Shown: in pieces, positions 37,345-48,762 of the stretch
Layout of the letters: each line of letters opens with the position of its first letter
Numbering within the stretch: the first letter of the stretch is position 1
Origin: Aggregatibacter aphrophilus ATCC 33389
GTDB taxonomy: Bacteria; Pseudomonadota; Gammaproteobacteria; Enterobacterales; Pasteurellaceae
Direction: 5' to 3'
NCBI RefSeq assembly: GCF_900636915.1
Contig: NZ_LR134327.1
Coordinates: forward strand, 1,054,001-1,118,000
DNA: 64,000 nt
Program-made: the position numbers and the translations under genes
Notes under the pieces: generated by a model
The model's input: the letters and a program-made list of their open reading frames with translations, nothing else
Databases searched by the model: none
Told to the model about the DNA's origin: nothing

Positions 37345-38823
37345 ATGGCTAATTATTTCAATACTTTAAACTTACGCCAACAATTAGATCAATTAGGTCG
37401 TTGCCGTTTTATGGATCGCAGTGAGTTCGCAACTGAAGCGGATTTCTTGAAAGGCAAGAAAATCGTTATCGTCGGTTGCGGTGCACAAGGGTTAAACCAA
37501 GGGTTAAATATGCGTGATTCAGGTCTAGACATCAGCTACGCATTACGTCCGGAAGCCATCGCAGAAAAACGTGCGTCATTCCAACGTGCCAGTGAAAATG
37601 GCTTTAAAGTGGGCACTTATGAAGAACTTATTCCAACAGCCGATTTAGTCATTAACCTCACCCCGGACAAACAACACTCCAAAGTGGTTGCTGATGTTAT
37701 GCCGTTAATGAAAAAAGGCGCGGCATTGGGCTATTCCCACGGTTTAAACATTGTTGAAGTGGGCGAACAAATCCGTCCCGACATCACCGTCGTGATGGTG
37801 GCACCAAAATGCCCGGGTACAGAAGTACGTGAAGAGTACAAACGTGGTTTTGGCGTGCCGACGTTGATCGCCGTGCACCCTGAAAATGACCCACAAGGCG
37901 AAGGTTTAGAAATTGCCAAAGCTTGGGCGGCGGCAACCGGTGGTCATCGTGCAGGCGTGTTGGAATCTTCTTTCGTGGCGGAAGTCAAATCCGACTTAAT
38001 GGGTGAGCAAACCATCCTTTGCGGTATGTTGCAAGCGGGTTCTATCATTTGCTACGACAAATTAGTGGCTGACGGCAAAGATCCGGCCTATGCAGGCAAA
38101 TTAGTGCAATACGGTTGGGAAACCATCACCGAAGCCTTAAAACAAGGCGGTATCACGTTGATGATGGATCGCTTATCCAACAGCGCAAAATTGCGTGCGT
38201 TCGAGTTAGCGGAACAAATCAAAGAAGAATTGGCGTTCTTATTTGCCAAACACATGGACGATATCATCAGCGGTGAATTCTCCCGTGTGATGATGGAAGA
38301 CTGGGCAAACGGTGATGCCAACCTATTAAAATGGCGTGAAGAAACCGGCAAAACCGCTTTTGAAAACGCACCGAAATACGATGGCAAAATCAGCGAGCAA
38401 GAATATTTCGACCATGGCGTGTTAATGATTGCGATGGTTAAAGCCGGTGTTGAATTGGCATTCGATACCATGGTGGCCAGCGGCATTTACGAAGAATCCG
38501 CTTACTACGAGTCCTTACACGAATTGCCGTTAATCGCCAACACGATTGCGCGTAAACGTTTATATGAAATGAACGTGGTGATTTCCGACACCGCAGAATA
38601 CGGTAACTACTTATTCGCTAACGTTGCCGGCCCGATTATGCAAAAAGCATTGGTGCCAACTTTACGCAAAGGCGACATCGGTGAACCGACACCAACCGTG
38701 GAAATAGACAACATCACTTTACGCGATGTGAACGATGAAATCCGCAATCATCCGGTAGAATTAATCGGTCAAGAATTGCGTGGTTACATGAAAGATATGA
38801 AACGCGTTTCATTACAAGGTTAA
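37345..38823 (+). CDS. ilvC: Ketol-acid reductoisomerase
   Basis: NADPH-dependent isomeroreductase of the valine/isoleucine pathway. At 492 residues it is the long class II form of enterobacteria. It has the Rossmann motif [11 protein letters not shown], the catalytic [11 protein letters not shown] and the duplicated C-terminal knotted domain ([13 protein letters not shown] and later EYGNYLF). AAAGGAAAA precedes the ATG. Divergent from its regulator gene ilvY, which here is fused to rarD. Confidence 0.98.
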   Translation: MANYFNTLNLRQQLDQLGRCRFMDRSEFATEADFLKGKKIVIVGCGAQGLNQGLNMRDSGLDISYALRPEAIAEKRASFQRASENGFKVGTYEELIPTADLVINLTPDKQHSKVVADVMPLMKKGAALGYSHGLNIVEVGEQIRPDITVVMVAPKCPGTEVREEYKRGFGVPTLIAVHPENDPQGEGLEIAKAWAAATGGHRAGVLESSFVAEVKSDLMGEQTILCGMLQAGSIICYDKLVADGKDPAYAGKLVQYGWETITEALKQGGITLMMDRLSNSAKLRAFELAEQIKEELAFLFAKHMDDIISGEFSRVMMEDWANGDANLLKWREETGKTAFENAPKYDGKISEQEYFDHGVLMIAMVKAGVELAFDTMVASGIYEESAYYESLHELPLIANTIARKRLYEMNVVISDTAEYGNYLFANVAGPIMQKALVPTLRKGDIGEPTPTVEIDNITLRDVNDEIRNHPVELIGQELRGYMKDMKRVSLQG

Positions 38824-38842
38824 TTAAGATATTCATCACACG

Positions 38843-38869
38843 AAAGCCGACAGCATTGTCGGCTTTTTT
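38843..38869 (+). terminator. ilvC terminator
   Basis: AAAGCCGAC (38843-38851) pairs with GTCGGCTTT (38858-38866) followed by T residues. Confidence 0.9.
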
Positions 38870-38912
38870 ATACCTTTGATTCGATAAAAGTGCGGTCGGT
38901 TTTTCTTATAAA

Positions 38913-38945
38913 AAAAAGAACGAATCTTATGGATCCGTTCTTTTT
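38913..38945 (-). terminator. glpQ terminator
   Basis: AAAAAGAACG (38913-38922) pairs with CGTTCTTTTT (38936-38945); symmetrical, probably active in both directions. Confidence 0.8.
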
Positions 38946-38966
38946 ATTGTTTCATTCAATCTTGAA

Positions 38967-40049
38967 TTATTTATGTTTTTTCAAAAATTCCACGCCGGTA
39001 TCCGGGAAGTCGGTAAACACACCGGTAGCGCCGGATTTATTGAGCAACGCGTCATACATTTGATTCACATCAGTAAAGAATTCAGGCAATGCATCTTTAC
39101 GCACGGTGTATGGGTGCAATTCAACCTTATATTGCGCCAATTCTTTCACTAAAGGTGTATATTCAATTTTGCCCGGTTTGGATTTTTCTTTGTCAATTAA
39201 CATATACCAGCCCGGCCCAACACCATCGGCATATTTCACCACTTCCGCCATGGCGCCCGGTTTGAACATCCAATCGTAATCGTAGTTCACCCATTTGCCT
39301 TTCGCATCTTTTTCTTCGGTTTCATGCCAATCGGTGTAGGCCACTAATTGAACCAATTTCAAATCCATGCCCATTTTCGGCAACAATTCGGTTTTAATGC
39401 GTTTTAACTCATTGAAATCGAAAGTTTGCAAATAAACCTTGTCGGTTTTCTTGTCATAACCGTATTTTTTCAACACATTAAGGGTTGCTGCGGCAATGTC
39501 TTTACCATTTTTGTGGTGGAACCAAGGCGCTTTAATTTCAGGATAAATCCCCACTTTTTTGCCTGTCGATTTTTCTAACCCTTGAATAAATTCAAGCTCA
39601 TCTTCAAAGGTATGAATTTTGAAGTGGGATTTCCAAAGCGGGAAACGTCCCGGATAAACGGTAACTTGTTTGCCATCTTTGGTTTCAAAGTTTTCTGTCA
39701 TATTCAAACTTTGAATTTCTTTCAGTGTAAAGTCGATCACATAGTAGCGACTATCTTTACGGTGACGATTCGGGAATTTTTTCGCCACATCAGTTAATCC
39801 GTCTAAGAAGTGATCATGAATTACCACTAAACGACCGTCTTTTGTCATCGCTAAATCTTGCTCCAAATAATCCGCGTGTTGGGCAAAGGCAAGGGCTTTT
39901 GATTCCAGTGTATGCTCCGGCAAATAGCCGCTGGCGCCACGATGGGCAATAATAATTTTATCCATATCATAACCTTTGTGATAATTTGCGCTACAACCGG
40001 CTAAAACGGTTGCTGCAATTAAGCTAAGGGCTAACGTTTTAAGTTTCAT
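38967..40049 (-). CDS. glpQ: Glycerophosphodiester phosphodiesterase lipoprotein (protein D homolog)
   Basis: Hydrolyses glycerophosphodiesters to glycerol-3-phosphate and an alcohol. The 360-residue protein has a lipoprotein signal with lipobox LAGC (Cys19) and the GDPD motifs IIIAHRGASGYLPEHT, EQDLAMTKDG and IHDHFLDG. It matches H. influenzae protein D (Hpd/GlpQ), a surface-exposed lipoprotein that supplies choline for LPS decoration. ATG 40049 lies 8 bases after AAGGAG; the ATG at 40055 is too close to it. The glpT gene is upstream, separated by a terminator and a repeat. Confidence 0.96.
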   Translation of the reverse strand: MKLKTLALSLIAATVLAGCSANYHKGYDMDKIIIAHRGASGYLPEHTLESKALAFAQHADYLEQDLAMTKDGRLVVIHDHFLDGLTDVAKKFPNRHRKDSRYYVIDFTLKEIQSLNMTENFETKDGKQVTVYPGRFPLWKSHFKIHTFEDELEFIQGLEKSTGKKVGIYPEIKAPWFHHKNGKDIAAATLNVLKKYGYDKKTDKVYLQTFDFNELKRIKTELLPKMGMDLKLVQLVAYTDWHETEEKDAKGKWVNYDYDWMFKPGAMAEVVKYADGVGPGWYMLIDKEKSKPGKIEYTPLVKELAQYKVELHPYTVRKDALPEFFTDVNQMYDALLNKSGATGVFTDFPDTGVEFLKKHK

Positions 40050-40100
40050 AAGCATTTCTCCTTGAAGATGCGGTTGATTTTGGGCTTGTTTTTTATATCC

Positions 40101-40187
40101 CTCCCTCCGTTTACGGAGGGAAGTGCCGAAGGGGATGTGGCCCCCTTACGTCGCTTGGCACCACCTTCCCCCGCAAGCAGGGGAAGG
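40101..40187. repeat. Double-hairpin intergenic repeat
   Basis: CCCTCCGT/ACGGAGGG (40103-40110 with 40113-40120) and CCTTCCCC/GGGGAAGG (40164-40171 with 40180-40187) form two strong hairpins between glpT and glpQ. The look is that of a dispersed REP-like element; other copies are not in this window. Confidence 0.6.
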
Positions 40188-40239
40188 CAAGTTAATTTGG
40201 TAGGTTTAAAACTCCTGTAGTTGAATTTTAGTTACAAAA

Positions 40240-40270
40240 AAGGCGACCAATCATTTTTGCCTGTCGCCTT
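40240..40270 (-). terminator. glpT terminator
   Basis: AAGGCGAC (40240-40247) pairs with GTCGCCTT (40263-40270); a T run follows on the minus strand. Confidence 0.88.
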
Positions 40271-40280
40271 ATTTTGCTAA

Positions 40281-41723
40281 TTATTTAGTACCGTAGGTAT
40301 CGCCTAATTTCGCTTTGTGTTTGCCTTCTTCAATCATCACGATGAAGAGTAAGATAACCGCTAAGATACCACCGCCGATCATCACGTAAAAACCGCCGTC
40401 CCAGCCGTAGTGTTGGGCTGCCCAACCGATAACTGCTGATGCAGACACGGTACCGCCTAAGTAACCGAATAAACCGGTGAACCCTGCTGCGGTACCTGCC
40501 GCTTTTTTCGGTGCAAGTTCAAGGGCGTGCAAGCCGATTAGCATTACGGGGCCGTAGATTAAGAAACCGATTAAGGTCATCAAAATAAAGTCGGTTAATT
40601 GGTATGGGTTTTCATACCATGCGCTGTAGTTTGCAAGCTCAGCTTCCGGTGTTGCAGGGTTCATCCAGTATGCGGCTACCGCTGCGGTGGTTAAAATCAT
40701 GAAGATGAAACCGGTTAAGCCACGTTTACCTTTGAATACATGGTCAGATACCCAACCGCAAAGTAATGTACCCGGAACGGCCGCCAATTCATAAATGGTG
40801 TATGCCCATGCGGTACCTTTGATGTTGAAGTGTTTGACTTCACTCAAGTAAACCGGAGACCATTTCAATACGCCGTAGCGGATTAAGTAAACGAACACGT
40901 TCGCAATGGCGATGTACCATAACAATTTGTTTTTCAATACATAAGTTACGAAGATTTCTTTTGCGGTTAAGTCATTTTCGTAAGTTTTTTCGTTATAGTC
41001 ATCCGGGTAGTCGTTGCGCCATTTTTCGATGGAGGGTAAACCACAAGATTGTGGGGTATCACGCATAATGAAATACACCGGAATTGCACAGATCATGGCA
41101 GCAATACCAGGATAGTATAAGGATTGTTGCCATACGTCTTTGGCTTGCGCTTCCACACCGTGTGTACTGAAGAAAATCGCACTTGCCAATAACACCATCG
41201 CACCCGGCATCATACCGCCGATGTTGTGCGCAGTATTCCAAATGGACACGATAGTGCCTCGTTCGGATTTAGACCACCAGTGCACCATGGTACGACCACA
41301 TGGAGGCCAGCCCATTCCTTGGAACCAACCGTTTAAGAAGATCATCACCCACATAATGGCGATGCCGGAAGTTGCCCATGGGAACACGCCCATTAAGGTC
41401 ATACATAAACCGGAGAGTAATAAACCGAACGGTAAGAATACACGCGGGTTAGAACGGTCTGACATCCCCGCCATCACGAATTTTGATAAACCATAGGCTA
41501 AACCTGCCGCAGAACCGATAACACCTAACTCAGCTTTTGTGTATAAACCGGCTTGAATTAAGCCCGGTTGCGCCAAGTCAAAGTTTGCACGCACAAAATA
41601 ATAAGCAGCGTAGCCAAAAAAGATCCCGGCAAATACCTGCCAACGAAGACGTTTATAGGTGGAATCAATTTTGTCTGCCGGCAACTCCGCAATGTGTGGA
41701 GCCGGTTTAAATGGACCAAACAT
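40281..41723 (-). CDS. glpT: Glycerol-3-phosphate transporter
   Basis: Major facilitator antiporter exchanging glycerol-3-phosphate for phosphate. The 480-residue protein has twelve hydrophobic segments and the organophosphate:phosphate antiporter signature [19 protein letters not shown] in helices 4-5, which includes the substrate-binding arginine (CGRT). ATG 41723 has GGAG 8 bases upstream. Control by CRP is supported by a consensus site upstream and by GlpR from family knowledge. It supplies the substrate released by GlpQ. Confidence 0.97.
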   Translation of the reverse strand: MFGPFKPAPHIAELPADKIDSTYKRLRWQVFAGIFFGYAAYYFVRANFDLAQPGLIQAGLYTKAELGVIGSAAGLAYGLSKFVMAGMSDRSNPRVFLPFGLLLSGLCMTLMGVFPWATSGIAIMWVMIFLNGWFQGMGWPPCGRTMVHWWSKSERGTIVSIWNTAHNIGGMMPGAMVLLASAIFFSTHGVEAQAKDVWQQSLYYPGIAAMICAIPVYFIMRDTPQSCGLPSIEKWRNDYPDDYNEKTYENDLTAKEIFVTYVLKNKLLWYIAIANVFVYLIRYGVLKWSPVYLSEVKHFNIKGTAWAYTIYELAAVPGTLLCGWVSDHVFKGKRGLTGFIFMILTTAAVAAYWMNPATPEAELANYSAWYENPYQLTDFILMTLIGFLIYGPVMLIGLHALELAPKKAAGTAAGFTGLFGYLGGTVSASAVIGWAAQHYGWDGGFYVMIGGGILAVILLFIVMIEEGKHKAKLGDTYGTK

Positions 41724-41823
41724 AAAATTCTCCAAATGTTCATTAAGTCAAATTGTCTTTTATGAAGAGCACGATGGAATAATAAAAGAAATCCAAAAAC
41801 AGAAAAGAATATTTATGGGATTT

Positions 41824-41839
41824 TGTGAGAAGTATCACA
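41824..41839. promoter_or_regulatory. CRP-cAMP binding site upstream of glpT
   Basis: TGTGAGAAGTATCACA is an exact TGTGA-N6-TCACA match, about 100 bases upstream of the glpT start. The rest of the gap 41724-42055 shows one uptake signal near 41970 and a weak hairpin after rlmB. Confidence 0.8.
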
Positions 41840-42055
41840 AAAATACCTGTCATTTGATTGTATGCGAAATGATAAAGCGCAAAAACCCAAAAGAAATATT
41901 CCTTTTTGCGCATAAAATGTAGGGGAATATGGGAATAAATAATTAGTTTTAGTTTTTTGGCAAAGAAAAAGTGCGGTTGTTTTTCAAGGTGTTTTTTGAG
42001 GAGAATATGAAACGATAAGACGAAAAGGTTTCCGTCTTATTCATGCTGGATGGCA

Positions 42056-42793
42056 TTATTTTAAGCGCTGCCGCACGATTTCAAATAAACATACGCCGGT
42101 GGCAACGGAAACATTGAGAGAAGAAACGGAACCCATCATTGGAATGCTGATTAATTGGTCGCAGTGTTCGCGGGTTAAACGACGCATTCCCTCGCCTTCC
42201 GCGCCCATCACCAGGGCTAATGCGCCGGTCAGTTTGGTTTGATACAGAGTTTCCGTAGTTTCGCCCGCGGTGCCGACAACCCACACATTATGCCGTTTCT
42301 GCAATTCACGCAAGGTGCGGGCAAGGTTGGTCACACGAATAAGCGGCACATTTTCCGCCGCACCGCACGCCACTTTACGCGCGGTGGAATTCAATTGCGC
42401 CGATTTATCTTTCGGCACAATCACCGCATTCACGCCCGCTGCATCGGCAGTACGCAGACAGGCACCCAAGTTATGCGGATCCGTCACGCCGTCCAATACC
42501 AACAATAAAGGTGCTTTTTGCTGTTCCAGCAAACGATCCAAATCATGCTCGTTTAATTCCGGTAAGGAATGCACGCGCGCAATAATGCCTTGATGCACTT
42601 CGCCTTCGGCTTTTTTATCCAAAGTTTGACGGTTTAAAAATTGAACGGAAATCCCCAACCGCTGAATTTCATTAATTAACGGTTGCAAACGTTGATCATC
42701 GCGCCCTTTTAGCACCCAGACTTCAATTAAACGCTCCGGATAATGGGTCACAAACGCCTTAACGGCGTGGATACCATAAATGGTTTCACTCAT
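42056..42793 (-). CDS. rlmB: 23S rRNA 2'-O-methyltransferase RlmB
   Basis: SPOUT methyltransferase that modifies G2251 of 23S rRNA. The 245-residue protein has an L30e-like N-terminal domain ([11 protein letters not shown]) and the knotted domain with [28 protein letters not shown] and [15 protein letters not shown]. Its start codon overlaps the rnr stop by four bases, so the pair is translationally coupled. Confidence 0.97.
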   Translation of the reverse strand: MSETIYGIHAVKAFVTHYPERLIEVWVLKGRDDQRLQPLINEIQRLGISVQFLNRQTLDKKAEGEVHQGIIARVHSLPELNEHDLDRLLEQQKAPLLLVLDGVTDPHNLGACLRTADAAGVNAVIVPKDKSAQLNSTARKVACGAAENVPLIRVTNLARTLRELQKRHNVWVVGTAGETTETLYQTKLTGALALVMGAEGEGMRRLTREHCDQLISIPMMGSVSSLNVSVATGVCLFEIVRQRLK

Positions 42794-45201
42794 GCTTTGT
42801 TCTTCGCCTTCTTATTCTTAGCTGCGGCTTGCGGGTTCGTTTTAGAAACGCCATTATTTTTGACCGCACTTTTCTGTGGTTTCGTTTTTTTCTTTTCAAC
42901 GGGTTGCTTTTTCGGTGACTTTTTAGAGGCTTCGGTTTCGGCTTTCTTCGCTTTGGTTCTCGCCGTTTTGCCACTGCGTCTTGGTTTACGTTCACTGTCA
43001 ATCAGGGCAAAATCAATTTGTTTTTGTTCCAGATTCACCGCGTCCACCCGTACTTTCACGGCATCACCGATACGGAAAATCATGCCGCTGTTTTCGCCGA
43101 TAAGGCGTTGTTTCGGCATATCGAATAAGTAGTAATCATTAGCCAAACCGGAAATATGCACTAATCCATCAATAAACAAATCATTTAAACGGACAAAAAA
43201 GCCGAAACCGGTGACGGAAGAAATGACGCCTTCAAATTCTTCACCCACATGGTCTTGCATGTATTCGCATTTTAGCCAATCGGCGACTTCACGGGTGGCA
43301 TCATCGGCACGGCGCTCCGTCGAAGAGCAATGCGCGCCAAAGACATCCATTTCATCAAGTTGATAATGATACCCACCGGTGTCGGTAGTTTTACGTTTAG
43401 AGCCCTTTTGTTTCGCCAATAAATATTTGATGCCACGATGTAACGTCAAATCGGGATAACGACGAATCGGCGAGGTGAAATGGGCATATTCTTCTAGCGC
43501 CAAACCGAAGTGCCCGATGTTGTCGGCGCTATAAATCGCTTGACTCATAGAACGTAGCAACATGGTTTGAATCAATTCGTGATCCGGGCGTGGTTTAATC
43601 TGTTCAAGTAGCTGCGCATAATCCGTCGGTGTCGGTTTATTCCCACCGGATAGACTCAAGCCACATTCCGCCAAGAAACTGCGAAATGCCGTGAGTTTTT
43701 CTTCACTTGGTACGGCATGAATGCGGTATAGCGCCGGTTCTTGATGTTTCTCCATGAAGTTAGCAGACGCAATATTTGCCAAAATCATACATTCTTCAAT
43801 GATTTTATGGGCATCGTTACGCACGACCGGCTCAATCCGCTCAATGCGACCTAAAGCATTGAAAATAAATTTGCTTTCAATGGTTTCAAATTCGATGGCG
43901 CCGCGCTGTTGGCGGGCTTTCACCAACGTCTGATACATATCGTGCAGATCTTGCAAATGAGGCACTAACGAGGCGTAACGTTCACAAAGTGCGGTGTCTT
44001 TTTCCAGTATTTTTGCCACTTTGTTATAAGTTAAACGGGCATGGGAATTCATCACCGCTTCGTAAAATTGGTAATCTGTCATTTTGCCTTTATCAGAGAG
44101 CGTGATTTCACACACCATGCATAGGCGATCCACTTGTGGATTTAACGAGCATAAGCCGTTGGAGAGTTTCTCCGGTAACATCGGCACGACGCGATTTGGG
44201 AAATAGACGGAATTGCCTCGATTATAGGCCTCCGTGTTCAATACGCTTTTCGGTCGAACGTAATAGCTTACATCAGCAATAGCCACCCAAAGCTTCCAAC
44301 TTTTGCCTTGTTTTTGTTTTTGGCAAAATACCGCATCGTCAAAATCACATGCATCTTCGCCGTCAATGGTCACTAAGGGCAAGTCACGCAAATCTACACG
44401 GCCACGCTTAGCCTCTTCAGGCACGTCTTCAGCCCATTTTTTAAGTTGTTTTTCCACCGCACTTGGGAATACATGAGGAATGTCATGCTTGCGAATGGCA
44501 ATTTCTACTTCCATGCCTTTAGCCATATTGTCACCGAGCACTTCGGTGATTTTGCCGATAGGCTGGAAGAACGGCGCTGTGCGCGGATGGAGTTCCACCA
44601 CAACAACTTGCCCCATGCGAGCACCAAGACGAGCGTTATCAGGGATTAAAATATCGCGAGTAATACGACTGTCGTCCGGCACCACATAACCGATGCCTTG
44701 TTCGAAGAAAAAGTGGCCGACAATTTGTTTTTTATTGGCTTCCAATACGCGCACAATACGCACTTCCGGACGACCTTTGCGGTCAAAGCCATTTGGTTGT
44801 GCCAACACATAATCGCCGTGCATGACTTTTTGCATTTGTACGTTGGGAATAAAAAAGTCTTCTTTTTTTCCTTCAACGTGTAAAAAACCAAAACCTTCTC
44901 GATGCCCAATCACCATGCCTTTAAGCAAATCTAGCTTTTCCGGTAGGGCATAGCATTTGCGTTTGGTGAACACCAACTGCCCGTCGTTTTCCATGGCGCG
45001 TAAACGACGACGCATGGCTTCTTGTTGTTCTCCTTCGGAAATGCCCAAGGCAGCAAAAATTTCCTCTCTACTCATAGGAGAATTTTGCTCACGGATAATC
45101 TGCAAAATAAATTCACGACTTGGAATCGGATTGTCATATTTCGCTAATTCTTTTGCGTAATTCGGATCTTTTGGGGGGGATTTTCGAGTTTTTCTCGCCA
45201 T
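42790..45201 (-). CDS. rnr: Ribonuclease R
   Basis: Processive 3'-5' exoribonuclease that degrades structured RNA and works with trans-translation. The 803-residue protein has an N-terminal winged helix, cold-shock domains ([15 protein letters not shown]), the RNB catalytic domain ([13 protein letters not shown] with metal-binding aspartates; [18 protein letters not shown]), an S1 domain ([16 protein letters not shown]) and a very lysine-rich tail of about 65 residues. First gene of rnr-rlmB, divergent from mreB. Confidence 0.97.
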   Translation of the reverse strand: MARKTRKSPPKDPNYAKELAKYDNPIPSREFILQIIREQNSPMSREEIFAALGISEGEQQEAMRRRLRAMENDGQLVFTKRKCYALPEKLDLLKGMVIGHREGFGFLHVEGKKEDFFIPNVQMQKVMHGDYVLAQPNGFDRKGRPEVRIVRVLEANKKQIVGHFFFEQGIGYVVPDDSRITRDILIPDNARLGARMGQVVVVELHPRTAPFFQPIGKITEVLGDNMAKGMEVEIAIRKHDIPHVFPSAVEKQLKKWAEDVPEEAKRGRVDLRDLPLVTIDGEDACDFDDAVFCQKQKQGKSWKLWVAIADVSYYVRPKSVLNTEAYNRGNSVYFPNRVVPMLPEKLSNGLCSLNPQVDRLCMVCEITLSDKGKMTDYQFYEAVMNSHARLTYNKVAKILEKDTALCERYASLVPHLQDLHDMYQTLVKARQQRGAIEFETIESKFIFNALGRIERIEPVVRNDAHKIIEECMILANIASANFMEKHQEPALYRIHAVPSEEKLTAFRSFLAECGLSLSGGNKPTPTDYAQLLEQIKPRPDHELIQTMLLRSMSQAIYSADNIGHFGLALEEYAHFTSPIRRYPDLTLHRGIKYLLAKQKGSKRKTTDTGGYHYQLDEMDVFGAHCSSTERRADDATREVADWLKCEYMQDHVGEEFEGVISSVTGFGFFVRLNDLFIDGLVHISGLANDYYLFDMPKQRLIGENSGMIFRIGDAVKVRVDAVNLEQKQIDFALIDSERKPRRSGKTARTKAKKAETEASKKSPKKQPVEKKKTKPQKSAVKNNGVSKTNPQAAAKNKKAKNKA

Positions 45202-45459
45202 ATTTTTTGATCATTAACATTAAAGTGCGGTCAGTTTACACCCTGTTTTGACTAAAGCAAGGGAAATGATGTAGCAACTCATGTATATCAAAGGTAAAAA
45301 TCTGCAGATTCAATATTATTTCAACCTTACCAAGCAGATTTTTTGCCGTATTCAGGCAAAATTTTCTGTTATAACCTCTCATTTTTTGGTACATTTAGCA
45401 CAATTTTTTGACGCTCAAAAGTGAGCATTCTTTTTTCAATTCAGTTTAACGGAATTCCT

Positions 45460-46515
45460 ATGTTATTTAAAAAAATTCGCGGTTTATTTTCTAATGATCT
45501 TTCCATCGACCTTGGTACGGCAAACACGCTAATTTATGTAAAAGGCCAAGGCATTGTACTTGATGAACCTTCCGTTGTGGCTATTCGTCGCGATCGCAGC
45601 GGCTCCCTCAAAAGCATTGCTGCCGTAGGTAAAGAGGCTAAACAAATGTTAGGGCGTACACCGAAAAGCATTGAGGCTATTCGTCCAATGAAAGACGGTG
45701 TTATCGCCGACTTCTTCGTTACCGAAAAAATGTTGCAATATTTCATCAAACAAGTACACAGTGGTAACTTCATGCGCCCTAGCCCGCGCGTATTAATTTG
45801 CGTTCCTGCCGGAGCCACCCAAGTGGAACGTCGTGCTATTAAAGAATCTGCAATCGGTGCTGGCGCTCGCGAAGTGTATTTAATTGAAGAACCGATGGCC
45901 GCGGCAATCGGTGCGAGATTACCGGTTTCCACCGCCATAGGTTCCATGGTTATCGACATCGGTGGTGGTACGACAGAAGTCGCGGTGATTTCCTTAAACG
46001 GCATTGTGTATTCTTCTTCCGTACGCATCGGTGGTGACAGTTTCGATGAAGCCATCGTGTCTTATGTACGTAAAAACTTTGGTTCCATTATCGGTGAACC
46101 GACTGCCGAACGTATTAAACAAGAAATCGGTATCGCCTACATTCAAGAAGGCGATGAAATCAAAGAAATGGAAATTCACGGTTCTAATATTGCGGAAGGT
46201 GCGCCACGTTCTATCACCTTAACCTCCCGTGATATCTTAGAAGCCATCCAACAGCCATTAAGCGGCATTGTCGCGGCTGTTCGCACCGCATTAGAAGAAT
46301 GTCAACCTGAACACGCCGCTGATATTTTCGAGCGCGGTATGGTATTAACCGGCGGTGGTGCATTATTACGTAATATTGACGTACTATTAACGAAAGAATC
46401 CGGCGTACCGGCCATTGTTGCGGAAGATCCGTTAATCTGCGTGGCTCGTGGGGGCGGTGAAGCTCTCGACATGATCGATATGCACGGCGGTGATATTTTC
46501 AGCGATGAAATCTAA
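45460..46515 (+). CDS. mreB: Rod shape-determining protein MreB
   Basis: Bacterial actin that directs lateral wall synthesis. The 351-residue protein has an amphipathic membrane-binding N-terminus ([13 protein letters not shown]), phosphate 1 loop [11 protein letters not shown], phosphate 2 loop [12 protein letters not shown] and the adenosine motif [12 protein letters not shown]. The ATG 45460 follows a GGA site; a longer frame from 45421 adds residues without similarity. It leads mreBCD, with an uptake-signal hairpin directly after it. The 258-base gap before it (45202-45459) has an AAAATCTGC...GCAGATTTT inverted pair at about 45296-45340 of unknown role. Confidence 0.97.
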   Translation: MLFKKIRGLFSNDLSIDLGTANTLIYVKGQGIVLDEPSVVAIRRDRSGSLKSIAAVGKEAKQMLGRTPKSIEAIRPMKDGVIADFFVTEKMLQYFIKQVHSGNFMRPSPRVLICVPAGATQVERRAIKESAIGAGAREVYLIEEPMAAAIGARLPVSTAIGSMVIDIGGGTTEVAVISLNGIVYSSSVRIGGDSFDEAIVSYVRKNFGSIIGEPTAERIKQEIGIAYIQEGDEIKEMEIHGSNIAEGAPRSITLTSRDILEAIQQPLSGIVAAVRTALEECQPEHAADIFERGMVLTGGGALLRNIDVLLTKESGVPAIVAEDPLICVARGGGEALDMIDMHGGDIFSDEI

Positions 46516-46528
46516 TTAAGCTAAATAT

Positions 46529-46558
46529 AAAAGTGCGGTCAATTTTTACCGCACTTTT
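46529..46558 (+). terminator. Uptake-signal hairpin between mreB and mreC
   Basis: AAAAGTGCGGT (46529-46539) pairs with ACCGCACTTTT (46548-46558). Inside the operon it may act as a partial terminator that lowers mreC/mreD relative to mreB. Confidence 0.75.
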
Positions 46559-46579
46559 ATTTCGTTGGAATTGTCGATA

Positions 46580-47641
46580 ATGAAACCTATTTTTGGTACC
46601 CCCCCCCCTCTAGGATTAAAACTCTTTCTTGCAATCATCGCATCCATCGGTTTAATCCTATCTGACGGTCAGACCAACACAATGATCCAAACCCGCGGTT
46701 TTCTAGAAACTGCGGTGGGGAGCCTTTATTATCTTGCCAACACACCTCGTACCGTACTTGATGAGGTTTCTGATAACTTGGTGGACACTAACAAACTGCA
46801 AATCGAAAATAAGGTATTAAAAGAACAATTACGGGAAAAAAATGCAGATTTGTTGTTATTAGATCAACTTAAAGTTGAAAATCAACGCCTACGTCTTTTA
46901 CTAAATTCACCATTGCGCATTGATGAATATAAAAAAATTGCCGAAATTCTCACTGCAGAAACAGATGTTTATCGTCAACAAGTGGTCATTAACCAAGGTC
47001 AAAAAGACGGCGCTTATGTCGGTCAGCCTGTAATTGATGAAAAAGGTGTAGTAGGACAAATTATTTCCGTAGGTGAAAATACCAGCCGCATTCTATTAAT
47101 TACCGATGTTACCCATGCCATTCCAGTACAGGTATTACGCAACGATGTACGTTTAATTGCCAATGGAACAGGACACAGTGATGAATTGACGTTAGATAAC
47201 GTGCCTCGTTCTGTGGACATCATCAAAGGTGACTTGCTGGTCACTTCCGGGCTAGGAGGGCGTTTTTTAGAAGGTTACCCTGTTGCCATCGTAGAATCTG
47301 TTTCTCGAGATGGTCAGAATTATTTTGCCACCGTCACCGCCAAGCCATTGGCATCTATTGATAAATTACGTTATGTGCTCTTATTATGGCCAACCAATGA
47401 AGATATGCGTAAAGTGAAATCCCTCACACCGGAAGATGTGCGCAAAACAGTAAAACAACGCCTTGATAATCAAGGAAATGAAGCCAATAAAGTGAAAAAG
47501 ACTGTGGTACCGGAAGACAATGATAATAACAATCCTCCGCCAACAGATGATACACCACAAGATCCGCCAGCAGACACGTCCGGTGAGATAAATGTACCGG
47601 CGCCCGTCATGTCTAATGAACAACATAAAGAGGAAGACTAA
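46580..47641 (+). CDS. mreC: Rod shape-determining protein MreC with C10 tract near its start
   Basis: Membrane-anchored elongasome protein, 353 residues: short cytoplasmic start, one transmembrane helix (residues ~13-30), a coiled coil (ENKVLKEQLREKNADLLLLD) and the beta-rich periplasmic domain with GQKDGAYVGQPVID and VTSGLGGRFLEGYPVAIV. The C-terminal tail is P/D/N-rich. Codons 7-10 are built from ten consecutive C bases (46599-46608), giving TPPP; the frame is intact at C10. Slippage would truncate the protein. The stop overlaps the mreD start (TAATG). Confidence 0.95.
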   Translation: MKPIFGTPPPLGLKLFLAIIASIGLILSDGQTNTMIQTRGFLETAVGSLYYLANTPRTVLDEVSDNLVDTNKLQIENKVLKEQLREKNADLLLLDQLKVENQRLRLLLNSPLRIDEYKKIAEILTAETDVYRQQVVINQGQKDGAYVGQPVIDEKGVVGQIISVGENTSRILLITDVTHAIPVQVLRNDVRLIANGTGHSDELTLDNVPRSVDIIKGDLLVTSGLGGRFLEGYPVAIVESVSRDGQNYFATVTAKPLASIDKLRYVLLLWPTNEDMRKVKSLTPEDVRKTVKQRLDNQGNEANKVKKTVVPEDNDNNNPPPTDDTPQDPPADTSGEINVPAPVMSNEQHKEED

Positions 47642-48132
47642 TGCAAGGTCGTTTTATCTTTCAATGCTTAGTTCTTAGCTCTATTTTTATTATCGCCTTG
47701 GTTATGGAAATTGCCCCTTGGCCAGTGGGATTCCAAAGTTTCAAACCGGCATGGATCGTACTGGTTTTTACTTACTGGGCATTATCCATTCCCCATAAAG
47801 TTAGTATTGGTTGGGCATTTATTATCGGTATTATTTGGGATATGGTACTCGGCTCCACGCTTGGTGTACACGCCCTAGTGATGTCCATGTTTGCTTACTT
47901 AATCACTGCCGGCCACTTAATTTTGCGTAATATGTCTTTATGGATGCAAAGTTTATTGATTGTCGCTTTCGTCTTTGCCATTCGCTTAAGTATCTTCTTC
48001 ATCGAATTTCTGCTTCATAGTGCTACTTTTAACTGGCAGGAAATCTTTGGTTCACTGGCTAGCGGTGTGTTATGGCCTTGGGTTTTCTTATTGCTGAGAA
48101 AAGTCCGCCGTCAATTGAATTTAGGCGAATAA
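47641..48132 (+). CDS. mreD: Rod shape-determining protein MreD
   Basis: Integral membrane partner of MreC, 163 residues with five to six hydrophobic segments. Motifs such as GWAFIIGIIWDMVLGSTLGVHAL, given here in part as IIWDMVLGSTLG, are typical. Last gene of mreBCD; the start overlaps the mreC stop by one base. A bidirectional terminator lies between mreD and the convergent rplS. Confidence 0.95.
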   Translation: MQGRFIFQCLVLSSIFIIALVMEIAPWPVGFQSFKPAWIVLVFTYWALSIPHKVSIGWAFIIGIIWDMVLGSTLGVHALVMSMFAYLITAGHLILRNMSLWMQSLLIVAFVFAIRLSIFFIEFLLHSATFNWQEIFGSLASGVLWPWVFLLLRKVRRQLNLGE

Positions 48133-48244
48133 GCCCTGTCCCGGCTTAGCATTTTTTGAAATCCAATTAATTTTTTGACCGCACTTTATCCCCAATCAGA
48201 CTTTCCTAATCACGCTCCTTAAGGTAGCTTTTATTTACAAACAA

Positions 48245-48270
48245 AAAAGGCTTGGAAACCCAAGCCTTTT
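48245..48270. terminator. Bidirectional terminator between mreD and rplS
   Basis: AAAAGGCTTGG (48245-48255) pairs with CCAAGCCTTTT (48260-48270), with T runs on both strands. Confidence 0.9.
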
Positions 48271-48286
48271 CTTTTGGTTTGCGAAA

Positions 48287-48688
<402 letters not shown>

Positions 48689-48762
48689 TCAATTTACCGC
48701 GTGACTACGCTTCGTCGTACTAGATGTACTGCCTTCAGTTTGCCACTTGTATCTTGATTAAA

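Noticed and set aside
36744-37352. Open frames beginning MPKENEPKERAPR and the opposite frames with KVGKKKAHPSF
   Set aside because: They fall entirely within the two inverted copies of a non-coding repeat; no ribosome sites, and the symmetry explains them.
41141-41496. Plus-strand frame across glpT
   Set aside because: Antisense shadow of a strongly conserved transporter gene.
42786-43001. Basic 71-residue frame over the 3' end of rnr
   Set aside because: A shadow of the lysine-rich RNase R tail read in another frame on the same strand.
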